Assembly (NCBI GenBank): GCA_903824965.1
Contig: CAIJYR010000052.1
Span: forward strand, 1-55,103
Reading direction: 5' to 3'
DNA length: 55,103 nucleotides
DNA from: an uncultured Thiotrichales bacterium
GTDB lineage: Bacteria; Pseudomonadota; Gammaproteobacteria; CAIRSR01
The notes under the pieces are model-generated. The model saw nothing but the letters and a program-made list of their open reading frames with translations, did not search any database and was not told the origin of the DNA. The translations under genes and the position numbers were made by a program. Positions 16,645-25,081 of the stretch are shown in pieces (positions within the stretch are counted from its first letter, which is position 1; each line of letters begins with the position of its first letter).

Positions 16645-17039
16645 ACCGCCTATGCAAGAGAAAGGGGAGGGGGTTTGTCCTGGTATCGGCGGTCTTTCTC
16701 TTGGTCATACTGTCTTCGCTGGGTGTCTTTTTGTTGAGCGTATCCAACACACAGAAACTGACCTCAGCACAGGATATGCAGGGTTCGCGTGCTTACTGGA
16801 TGGCGATCGCGGGGATTCAGTGGGTGGCGGGTGCGATCAATGCCAGTATAACGGGTGCCTGTGCGACCAATACGTTGACTCTGGACGGTTTTAGCGTAAC
16901 CATGACCTGCAAGAACAATGTCTACACCGAGGGTACAACCCCCGTCAACGTCTACTGGTTGACCGCTACAGCCAGCATCGGGGGCATCCCCGGTAGCATT
17001 GCCTACACCGAACGGATGATCACAGTCTTTGATTTCTAG
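16641..17039 (+). CDS. mshP: MshP-like protein
   Basis: MNRLCKRKGRGFVLVSAVFLLVILSSLGVFLLSVSNTQ; ATG overlaps mshO stop. ORF-track start (16425) is upstream and spurious. Confidence 0.75.
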   Translation: MNRLCKRKGRGFVLVSAVFLLVILSSLGVFLLSVSNTQKLTSAQDMQGSRAYWMAIAGIQWVAGAINASITGACATNTLTLDGFSVTMTCKNNVYTEGTTPVNVYWLTATASIGGIPGSIAYTERMITVFDF

Positions 17040-17136
17040 TGATTTCTAGAGGCTTTCTAGCGTCTTCGGCGTGGGTTCATAATTTTGTAACACGGTTGTG
17101 TTCCAATAACCAGTTAGAGATAAGGTAGGCTGCTGC

Positions 17137-18234
17137 ATGAAAACACCCTATTACTTGATTGACGAAGAAAAACTACAGAAGAACCTAGAAGTTGTTCGCA
17201 CCATTCAAGAGTCTTGTGGTGCAAAGTCCGTGTTGGCGCTAAAATGTTTCTCGACCTGGCGCGTCTTTGATTTGATGAGAAAATACCTTGCAGGCACGAC
17301 CAGCAGTTCTCTCTTTGAGGCAAGGTTGGGTTATGAGAAATTTGGGAAAGAAGTCCATGCCTACAGTGTAGGCTTCTCTGACAGCGACATCAAGGCGGTA
17401 CGGAAATTTGCAGACAAAGTGATTTTTAATTCTACTTCACAGCTTCTCCGTTACCACGATGATGTACACGGTTTACAAGTAGGGTTACGAATCAATCCCG
17501 GCATCAGTTATTCCCATTATGATTTGGCCGATCCGGTGCGGCGCTACTCTCGCCTTGGTGTGGCGAATGACGATGAGATCGCAAAAGTGGCTCACTGGTT
17601 GAGCGGACTGATGTTTCATTTTAATTGCGAGAATGGCAATGTAGAGCATTTGATTGCTTCCATCGAACAAATTGGCAAACGCTATGCAACTCTGTTGTCA
17701 GGGATGGCGTGGGTAAGCTTTGGTGGGGGTATTGCCTTTACACAACCAGGATATCCGTTGGATCAGTTATGTGCCGCGCTTAAAACGTTCTCACAGTCGT
17801 TTGGGGTGCAAGTTTATTTAGAACCAGGGGATGCAATTGTGTCAGGGTGTGCGGAACTGGTGACTACGGTGGTGGATGTGGTGCACAACGAAATGGACAT
17901 AGCCATCGTTGATGCATCCGTGGAAGCGCATATGTTAGATCACTTGGTATACCGCACTTCGCCAAGACTCTCCTGGCCAGAACACGGTGACTACAAAACC
18001 CTGGTCGCTGGTCGTACCTGTTTGGCGGGCGACGTGTTTGGCGAGTATTCATTACAAGCGCCTCTGACGGTCGGTGACGAGGTGAGAATCGCAGATGCTG
18101 CAGGATATACTATGGTAAAAAAGAACTGGTTCAATGGCGTTTCCATGCCGTCTATTGTGGTCAAGCGACTCAATGGCCAGATGGAACAGGTTCGATCTTT
18201 TGGGTATGCGGATTTTAAACGAAGTCTCTCCTAG
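17137..18234 (+). CDS. nspC: carboxynorspermidine/carboxyspermidine decarboxylase
   Basis: 'TPYYLIDEEKLQKNLEVV', 'ALKCFSTW', 'FHFNCEN', 'SFGGGIAFT', 'LEPGDAIV': fold type III PLP decarboxylase, NspC-type. Confidence 0.9.
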   Translation: MKTPYYLIDEEKLQKNLEVVRTIQESCGAKSVLALKCFSTWRVFDLMRKYLAGTTSSSLFEARLGYEKFGKEVHAYSVGFSDSDIKAVRKFADKVIFNSTSQLLRYHDDVHGLQVGLRINPGISYSHYDLADPVRRYSRLGVANDDEIAKVAHWLSGLMFHFNCENGNVEHLIASIEQIGKRYATLLSGMAWVSFGGGIAFTQPGYPLDQLCAALKTFSQSFGVQVYLEPGDAIVSGCAELVTTVVDVVHNEMDIAIVDASVEAHMLDHLVYRTSPRLSWPEHGDYKTLVAGRTCLAGDVFGEYSLQAPLTVGDEVRIADAAGYTMVKKNWFNGVSMPSIVVKRLNGQMEQVRSFGYADFKRSLS

Positions 18235-18260
18235 CACACAACAAGAATAGGACAAATGCA

Positions 18261-19595
18261 ATGAAGAAAAATGTGCTGATTATCGGTGCCGGTGGTGTGG
18301 CGCACGTTGCTGCCCATAAAGCCGCCATGAACAATGATGTACTCGGCAATATCTGCATCGCCTCGCGAACGGTCTCCAAGTGTAATGACATTGTGAGCAG
18401 CGTGCATGAGAGAAAACACCTGAAAGACGCTTGTTATACGCTTACAGCACGTTCTTTGGACGCACTGGATATTCCTGCAACGATCCAGTTGATCCGCGAG
18501 ACAAACTCAGAAATCGTAATCAATCTTGGGGCCGCTTTTATCAACATGTCTGTACTAGAAGCTTGTCTAGAAACAGGCGCGGTCTATCTTGATACCGCTA
18601 TCCATGAAGAACCAGACAAAGTTTGCGAGACCCCACCCTGGTATGCTAATTATGAATGGAAACGCAAAGACCGTTGCGCTGCAAAAGGTCTTACGGCCAT
18701 TCTAGGTGTCGGTTTCGACCCAGGCGTGGTCAATGCTTATTGTGCCCTGGCAGTAAAACGCTATTTCGACACAATTGATACCATTGACATCATTGATGTC
18801 AATGCTGGCAGCCATGGTAAATATTTTGCCACCAATTTTGATCCAGAAATCAATTTTCGCGAGTTCATCAAGGTCTGGACATGGATTGATCGGCAATGGA
18901 AAGAGTACCCGACTCATTCGGTCAAGCGGTTGTATGACATGCCAGTCGCTGGGATATGCCCCGTATATCTAAATGGTCATGACGAACTCCATTCGCTGTC
19001 ACAGAATATCGACGCGAACAGCATTCGCTTTTGGATGGGTTTTGGGGATCACTATATCAATGTTTTTACGGTACTGCGGACATTGGGGTTGTTGTCGCAC
19101 TTGCCCGTGATCTTATCCACCGGACAAGAAGTAGTACCGCTCAAAGTCGTGAAGGCCGTTCTACCGGATCCCATGACCTTGGCACCTGGCTATACCGGAA
19201 AAACGTGTATCGGTAATTTTGTCAAAGGTGTGAAGGACGGCAAAGCGCGTGAGGTCTTTATTTATCAGGTCTCGGATCACCATCAGTGCTTTGAGGAAAT
19301 TGGATCGCAGGGCATCAGTTATACGGCAGGTGTACCACCCATCGCGGCGGCTATGCTCGTTGCCCAAGGGATCTGGAATCCGCAGAAAATGGTCAATGTC
19401 GAAGAACTGGATCCAGAGCCGTTTATTGCCATTCTGGATCGCATTGGTTTGCCAACTGAAGTCAAAGAAATTGAACCAGGTAGTGCAGCTTCTTTCGACG
19501 GTACCGTTGGCCCTCTAGAGACGGAGCTTGCCAATTCTACAGCGACGGTCACGGTTTCTGCGGCCAATCCCATGATTGCCCTTCAGAAAAAATAG
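18261..19595 (+). CDS. carboxynorspermidine/carboxyspermidine dehydrogenase (saccharopine dehydrogenase-like)
   Basis: 'MKKNVLIIGAGGVAHVAAHKAAMNND', 'GVGFDPGVVNAYCALA', 'HEEPDKV'; adjacent to nspC. Confidence 0.9.
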   Translation: MKKNVLIIGAGGVAHVAAHKAAMNNDVLGNICIASRTVSKCNDIVSSVHERKHLKDACYTLTARSLDALDIPATIQLIRETNSEIVINLGAAFINMSVLEACLETGAVYLDTAIHEEPDKVCETPPWYANYEWKRKDRCAAKGLTAILGVGFDPGVVNAYCALAVKRYFDTIDTIDIIDVNAGSHGKYFATNFDPEINFREFIKVWTWIDRQWKEYPTHSVKRLYDMPVAGICPVYLNGHDELHSLSQNIDANSIRFWMGFGDHYINVFTVLRTLGLLSHLPVILSTGQEVVPLKVVKAVLPDPMTLAPGYTGKTCIGNFVKGVKDGKAREVFIYQVSDHHQCFEEIGSQGISYTAGVPPIAAAMLVAQGIWNPQKMVNVEELDPEPFIAILDRIGLPTEVKEIEPGSAASFDGTVGPLETELANSTATVTVSAANPMIALQKK

Positions 19596-19608
19596 ATATC
19601 TGATGCGC

Positions 19609-19641
19609 ACCCTCACCGAGTCTTTCTCTATCGGTGAGGGT
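19609..19641 (+). other. intercistronic hairpin ACCCTCACCGA/TCGGTGAGGGT
   Basis: Perfect 11-bp inverted repeat, 11-nt loop, between the dehydrogenase and decarboxylase genes; no T-tract. Confidence 0.6.
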
Positions 19642-19683
19642 TGAGGTGCGTGCGTACTCATTTTGTAGATTGCCGTCACACGG

Positions 19684-20850
19684 GTGGCCACTTTGGATTA
19701 TCTATCGTATTGTTCCTCCCAAGAGTGGGAGGATCTTTTGCGTTTCTCAGAACAGCAAGAAACGCCGTTCTTGGTAATCTTTACAGACAAAGTGCGACAA
19801 AAGTTCGAGCACTTCCGCAGTGGTTTCCCCGCCGCACGGATTTATTACGCTGTGAAAGCCAATCCTGGTACGCCTCTCTTGGCGCTCCTGCGTGATCTTG
19901 GGTCTTATTTTGATGTTGCCTCCATCCATGAGCTAGACCAACTGATCGAGCTTGGGGTCTCCCCCGAACGGGTCAGTTTTGGCAATACCATTAAGAAGAT
20001 CCGACACATTCATGAAGCGTATGAGAAAGGGGTGCGATTGTTTGCCACAGACAGCGAGGCGGATATCCGAAACTTGGCGCAAGCAGCACCAGGATCGCGG
20101 GTATTTTTCAGACTGCTGATGGATGCGGTAACGTCTGATTCCGACTGGCCATTGTCCAAGAAATTTGGTTGTCAGCCGGGTACACTCACCGATCTGGTCG
20201 CATTGTCTGCCGAACTGGACTTGGATCCATACGGGATTTCTTTTCACGTTGGTTCGCAACAACGCGATATTCAGGCATGGGATGCGGCCATCGCTAAGGT
20301 CAGTGGATTGATGGCATTGTTGGCCAAGGCGCAGATTCCCTTACGCGCTATCAATCTCGGTGGCGGGTTTCCGGCAGATTATCTGGTCAAAAGCAATTCG
20401 CTTTCGGTCTATGCGGAAGAAATTAACCATTATTTGCAGAATTATTTTGGATCCGCCATTCCAGAGATATGTCTAGAGCCTGGACGTGGTTTGGTCGGTG
20501 AGTCTGGTGTGCTCGTGAGCGAAGTCGTGTTGATCGCTCGGAAGGCCAAAACCGATCGGAAACGATGGGTCTATACAGATACCGGTGTATTCAATGGTCT
20601 CATGGAAACCTTGGGGGAATCCATCAAGTATCCGATTTATACAAACCGCGCAGGCGCAACAGAGGCAACTATTCTGGCTGGGCCAACGTGTGACAGCATT
20701 GATATTATGTACCAAGAATATGACTATCCGCTTCCGTCGTCCTTGGCCATTGGTGATCGTTTGTATTGGCTTGCGACAGGCGCGTATACGGCTTCTTATA
20801 GTGCCGTTGAGTTCAACGGCTTTCCCCCTTTGAGAACGTATTATTTATAA
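19684..20850 (+). CDS. ornithine decarboxylase-like fold type III PLP enzyme
   Basis: 'IYYAVKANPGTPLLALLRDLGSYFDVASIHEL', 'GISFHVGSQQ', 'INLGGGFPADY', 'LEPGRGLVGE', 'AGPTCDSIDI'. Confidence 0.9.
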   Translation: MATLDYLSYCSSQEWEDLLRFSEQQETPFLVIFTDKVRQKFEHFRSGFPAARIYYAVKANPGTPLLALLRDLGSYFDVASIHELDQLIELGVSPERVSFGNTIKKIRHIHEAYEKGVRLFATDSEADIRNLAQAAPGSRVFFRLLMDAVTSDSDWPLSKKFGCQPGTLTDLVALSAELDLDPYGISFHVGSQQRDIQAWDAAIAKVSGLMALLAKAQIPLRAINLGGGFPADYLVKSNSLSVYAEEINHYLQNYFGSAIPEICLEPGRGLVGESGVLVSEVVLIARKAKTDRKRWVYTDTGVFNGLMETLGESIKYPIYTNRAGATEATILAGPTCDSIDIMYQEYDYPLPSSLAIGDRLYWLATGAYTASYSAVEFNGFPPLRTYYL

Positions 20851-20866
20851 TTTTGGTGGATCAAGC

Positions 20867-20895
20867 ACCCCATGACTTAGCCCATGGGGTATTTT
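20867..20895. terminator. bidirectional-type intrinsic terminator hairpin ACCCCATG/CATGGGGT
   Basis: 8-bp perfect stem followed by ATTTT between convergent genes. Confidence 0.65.
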
Positions 20896-20908
20896 AGCAC
20901 CTTGCCGA

Positions 20909-23900
20909 TCAAGTAGTGTGGAACGGAATCCCCGCCAGATACAGTTTCCCTAAGGTGTTGATCAAAAACTGTTCATCAGGGGTACGCTCATACATGGTAC
21001 GCATTGACGCTACGTTGGTCTTTTTTTGGATTTGCGCAGCAGCGGGGTGTTGTAGCATAAAACTACCCAGGCTCACACCAGGGCCAACCTCCAAGAACAA
21101 CCGATTGCGAGAACCAGCGAACGCTTCGCTCGCCAACAACCGTGCCATCCCATCGGAAAAACGAACGGTATGCCAGGTGTGGCGTGCCCAATACGCAGGG
21201 TCGGTAGCCTCACTCGGACGGATCCAATCCCCTGTGACATTCGATACATAGGGGATCTGCGGGGATTGCAGACGAAACGCGCTCGTCAATTCCAGCAGCG
21301 GTTGGTGTAACGGTTCCAACATCTTGGAATGGAAAGCATGACTGCTTTGCAGTCGGCGACACGGCAGCTCTTGCGCTTTTAGTTTTTCTTGGAGTGCCTC
21401 AATCGCCGCCACCGGCCCTGCAACCACAGATTGGTTCGGCGTACTGAGGATGGCCAACGAAAGATCCTTGCCAAGTCGCGATTGTAAGGCTTGCTCGGTC
21501 AACGGTACTGCCAACATCGCACCAGGGGCAATCGATTCGATCAATTCGGCACGGCGTGCAATCAGTCGTAAGGCATCTTCGAGCGTCATTACGCCGCTTA
21601 AGACCGCCGCATTGTATTCGCCAATGCTGTACCCAATCATTGCGACGGGTCGCACACCCCGCGCCAACCAAAGACGAGCCAACGCATATTCAATGATAAA
21701 AACCAGAGGCTGGCTATGCAGCGTCTGGTTCAGCCGTTCTGTTTGCGGATTGGCCACGGCGGGTGCACGTCCCAACATGGCTCGCATGTCGAAGGCAGGT
21801 TTTGCAGTATCACTCGCGGGTTGTTCTGGTGGATAGAGCACCTCGCGCAGATCGACGCCAACCACAGGGCGCAAATAATCACAGCAATGATCGACGATTT
21901 TCCGAAACAAAGGCTCCGATCGATACAAACCCCGTCCCATCTGAAGATAATGATCCCCCACCCCAGGAAACATGAAAAGAACCGTTGGCGGCTGATCGGG
22001 ACAGTTGGCGCTGATCACCCGTTTGCTGTCACGCTGCTTGAGAATCTCTTCGGCGTCCTGATCGTTCTGATAACTCAACATCAGCCTTCGACCTGTAGGC
22101 GCAGTTTGGCGCAGTGCGTCACGACTCGCACGCAACAACGCATCGGGATCGCTTGTGCATTGCATAGCCAGCCGTTCTCGTTCTGCGAACAAAGCATCTG
22201 CATCCGCCGCCTGACTCAAAAGCAAACGCCAATCGCCACAACGAACCGGATCAATCACTTCCGGTTGCGTGGCCTCTCTGGGTGGGATCGCTTGGGTTTC
22301 GATGGGGGTGGTTTGGGTTTCTGAGGGTGCCTCCGTTGCTGTTTCCACGACCAAGATCGGCGCGGGCGCTTCTGGTGGGGGCACAGGCGTTTGGATCACC
22401 ACAGGAAGCTGCGCTTCGGGTATGGCCGAGGTGACGCTGCTGCGCTGCGCGACCGTCATCGATTGCAGTACAGCCAATTGCTGCATGGTCACACTGCCGA
22501 TCGCCTCCGCAACCAGCCGTAATTGCTGCTCCATCAACTGCGCCAGTGACCATGGCTCCGACGTATGGTGTGCCGTAGATGTTGTGGGTGCCGTGGGTGC
22601 TGGAACGGGGGCCGCTGCTGGTCGCAGAGTCGGTGTCGGTTCGGTGGTTTGGAGGGGAGCAGCCGTCTCTTTTTGGGCGACAACCGTTTCTTGTGTTTCT
22701 TGTACGGGAGCTACCAGTGGTGCCTTCGTGGGTGCCGATTGTGCAGGTTGTGTAGCCTGGTTGTCGCGCCAATACCGATCCGACGCAAACGGATAGGTCG
22801 GTAGATTCACCCACTGTCGCGCATACCCTGCATCAAAACCACGCCAATCCACCGTAGCCCCTTGCAGGTACAGAGTGGCCAAGGTTTCTAAGAGCCAATG
22901 CCAGGGCGTTCCGGCGGGGGTTTCGCCCACCGCTGTCCCAAGAGACAAGGCAAAGTCATAGCCCGTCCCCGTCCCCGTACCCGTCCCAGTCATGGAGGTG
23001 AGGGGTTTACCCACGCCCTCTAGGGTGGTGAGACGTCCACCGTCTCCGTCCAGAAGGGTCAACTGGGGGGAAGTCAGGGCAGGGGTATGGCCCTCTGCAA
23101 GGGCTGCAAAGGCTGCTTCTTGGGTAAGCGCACCCGCAAGCACCGCTGCTGCAGAGCGACCACCCGCAACCCCTTGCACAGCAGAAGGGTGGATACCCCA
23201 TTCCCGCCAAAGTGATGCAAGGACAAGATAGGCCGCAAGTGCGGCTGCTGGTGTGTGCTTTGCCGTATCAGTGGCATACTCGGTGAGCCACTTGCGGCAG
23301 GAAGGGTGATCCGGCAGGCGCGGGATCGGATTCCCCGACAAAATCAACAAGACTCTGGGGGCAGCGCCACGGTTGGATCCCGTGGATCCCGTGGCCCCAG
23401 GAGATCGCGCTGATTCGCGCAAACACGGGTGATCACCCCCTGCCGCAAGTGCCGCAAGTGCTGCGCGTAATTCACCAAGGGTGGCGCAGGTGATCACAGC
23501 ACGCCATGGCAGGTGGCTTCGACCGGCGTTCGCGCTGTAACAGTAATCGGCAAGAGACGGCTCCGGGTTCGCCAGGGCCAAACACTCGACATGCCGTTTT
23601 GCGAGTGTCCGCAACGCGACCAAACTACGCGCCGACAGCGCAAACAAATGCAGGGGTCGCTCTCGTGGGGGGGATTGCGTGTCAGCGGCGCGGGCGGGGG
23701 CTTCTTCTAGCACCAAATGGCCGTTGGTGCCACTGAGACCAAACGAACTTACCCCCGCACGACGGGGAGCGCCGCTGGGTGCAGGCCATGGTTGCAACAC
23801 GGTCGGGACTTGTACCGCAAAACCTTCCCAGGGGATTTTCGGGTTTGGTTTTTGTAAATGCAGATGCGGAACAAACTGCTGATGCTGCAACATCAACACC

Positions 23901-25081
23901 GTCTTGAGGAGGCTCGCAATGGCCGCCGATGCATTTAAGTGGCCAATGTTGGTCTTCACCGATCCAATGCGAAGCGGCTGGTCTGCGGGTCGTTTGCCAA
24001 ACACCGCCCGCAAAGCACCCACCTCAATGGGATCCCCAAGGGGAGTGGCCGTACCGTGGGTCTCGATATATTCCACGCTGTTCGGATCGATTCTGGCACG
24101 CTGCAAGGCATCGCGGACGAGTGCTTCTTGGGCGCTTTCGTTCGGCACGGTCAACCCACCGGAGGCACCGTCGTGGTTGACGCTCGTGGAACGGATCACG
24201 GCAAGGATGGGCTGTCCATCGCGCTGTGCATCGCTCAAGCGACGCAACACCACAACCGCAACGCCCTCCCCAAGCACCAATCCATTGGCACGTGCATCAA
24301 ACGTAAAACAACGACCCTCCGGGGACATCGATTGGGTACGGGCAAAAAAGACCTGCATGGGGGGCGTGAGGTTCAACTGAACGCCTGCCGCCAAGGCTAC
24401 CTCACACTCGCGGTTCCGTAGGGCAGCGACCGCCTGGTGTAATGCGACCAGCGACGAAGAGCACGCCGTATCAATCGTTGACACAGGGCCATTGAAGCCA
24501 TACTGAAAGGCAATCCGCCCTGAAGCAAAACAACCCCCATTGCCCGTACCACTGTAGGCTGTGATGGCACAGGGGTCACCGTTGATCTGCATCGAGCCAT
24601 AATCGTTCTGGCTCATCCCGACAAAAAAACCAGTACGGCTGCCGCGCAATGATTCCGGCGGAATCATGGCCCGTTCCAAGGCGCTCCAAGTCACTTGCAG
24701 GAGCAAGCGTTGACCAGGATCCATTTGCATCGCTTCGCGGGGGGGAATGCCAAAAAACGCCGCATCGAAGCCCGCAACATCCTCGACAAAACCACCATGG
24801 CGGGTGTTGATTTTGCCAGCGGCGTTGGGATTTGGATCAAACCACTGGGCAAGATCCCATCGATCGGGGGGTACCTCACGAATCGCGTCCACGCCATCAC
24901 GCAACAACGCCCAAAAGCGATCGATGTCGGGTGCGTTCGGAAAACGGCAGTCCATGCCCACAATCGCAATCGGTTCTTGGCTTGCTTGCCGAATGCTCTC
25001 TAATTTGCCCTTCAGCTCGCGGATGGTCAACGCCGCACGTTGTAGGGGGGTCATCTCGTCAGTGGCTACGCTCACGCTCAA
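20909..25081 (-). CDS. type I polyketide synthase, KS - degenerate AT - linker - AT, no ACP
   Basis: KS motifs DTACSSS, ETHGTATPLGDP, VKTNIGH. First AT-like region lacks GHSxG (GVAGGRSAAA) but keeps post-AT 'LPTYPFASDRYW'. Second AT has GYSIGE and SHAFHS. C-terminus ends just after AT. Confidence 0.95.
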   Translation of the reverse strand: MSVSVATDEMTPLQRAALTIRELKGKLESIRQASQEPIAIVGMDCRFPNAPDIDRFWALLRDGVDAIREVPPDRWDLAQWFDPNPNAAGKINTRHGGFVEDVAGFDAAFFGIPPREAMQMDPGQRLLLQVTWSALERAMIPPESLRGSRTGFFVGMSQNDYGSMQINGDPCAITAYSGTGNGGCFASGRIAFQYGFNGPVSTIDTACSSSLVALHQAVAALRNRECEVALAAGVQLNLTPPMQVFFARTQSMSPEGRCFTFDARANGLVLGEGVAVVVLRRLSDAQRDGQPILAVIRSTSVNHDGASGGLTVPNESAQEALVRDALQRARIDPNSVEYIETHGTATPLGDPIEVGALRAVFGKRPADQPLRIGSVKTNIGHLNASAAIASLLKTVLMLQHQQFVPHLHLQKPNPKIPWEGFAVQVPTVLQPWPAPSGAPRRAGVSSFGLSGTNGHLVLEEAPARAADTQSPPRERPLHLFALSARSLVALRTLAKRHVECLALANPEPSLADYCYSANAGRSHLPWRAVITCATLGELRAALAALAAGGDHPCLRESARSPGATGSTGSNRGAAPRVLLILSGNPIPRLPDHPSCRKWLTEYATDTAKHTPAAALAAYLVLASLWREWGIHPSAVQGVAGGRSAAAVLAGALTQEAAFAALAEGHTPALTSPQLTLLDGDGGRLTTLEGVGKPLTSMTGTGTGTGTGYDFALSLGTAVGETPAGTPWHWLLETLATLYLQGATVDWRGFDAGYARQWVNLPTYPFASDRYWRDNQATQPAQSAPTKAPLVAPVQETQETVVAQKETAAPLQTTEPTPTLRPAAAPVPAPTAPTTSTAHHTSEPWSLAQLMEQQLRLVAEAIGSVTMQQLAVLQSMTVAQRSSVTSAIPEAQLPVVIQTPVPPPEAPAPILVVETATEAPSETQTTPIETQAIPPREATQPEVIDPVRCGDWRLLLSQAADADALFAERERLAMQCTSDPDALLRASRDALRQTAPTGRRLMLSYQNDQDAEEILKQRDSKRVISANCPDQPPTVLFMFPGVGDHYLQMGRGLYRSEPLFRKIVDHCCDYLRPVVGVDLREVLYPPEQPASDTAKPAFDMRAMLGRAPAVANPQTERLNQTLHSQPLVFIIEYALARLWLARGVRPVAMIGYSIGEYNAAVLSGVMTLEDALRLIARRAELIESIAPGAMLAVPLTEQALQSRLGKDLSLAILSTPNQSVVAGPVAAIEALQEKLKAQELPCRRLQSSHAFHSKMLEPLHQPLLELTSAFRLQSPQIPYVSNVTGDWIRPSEATDPAYWARHTWHTVRFSDGMARLLASEAFAGSRNRLFLEVGPGVSLGSFMLQHPAAAQIQKKTNVASMRTMYERTPDEQFLINTLGKLYLAGIPFHTT

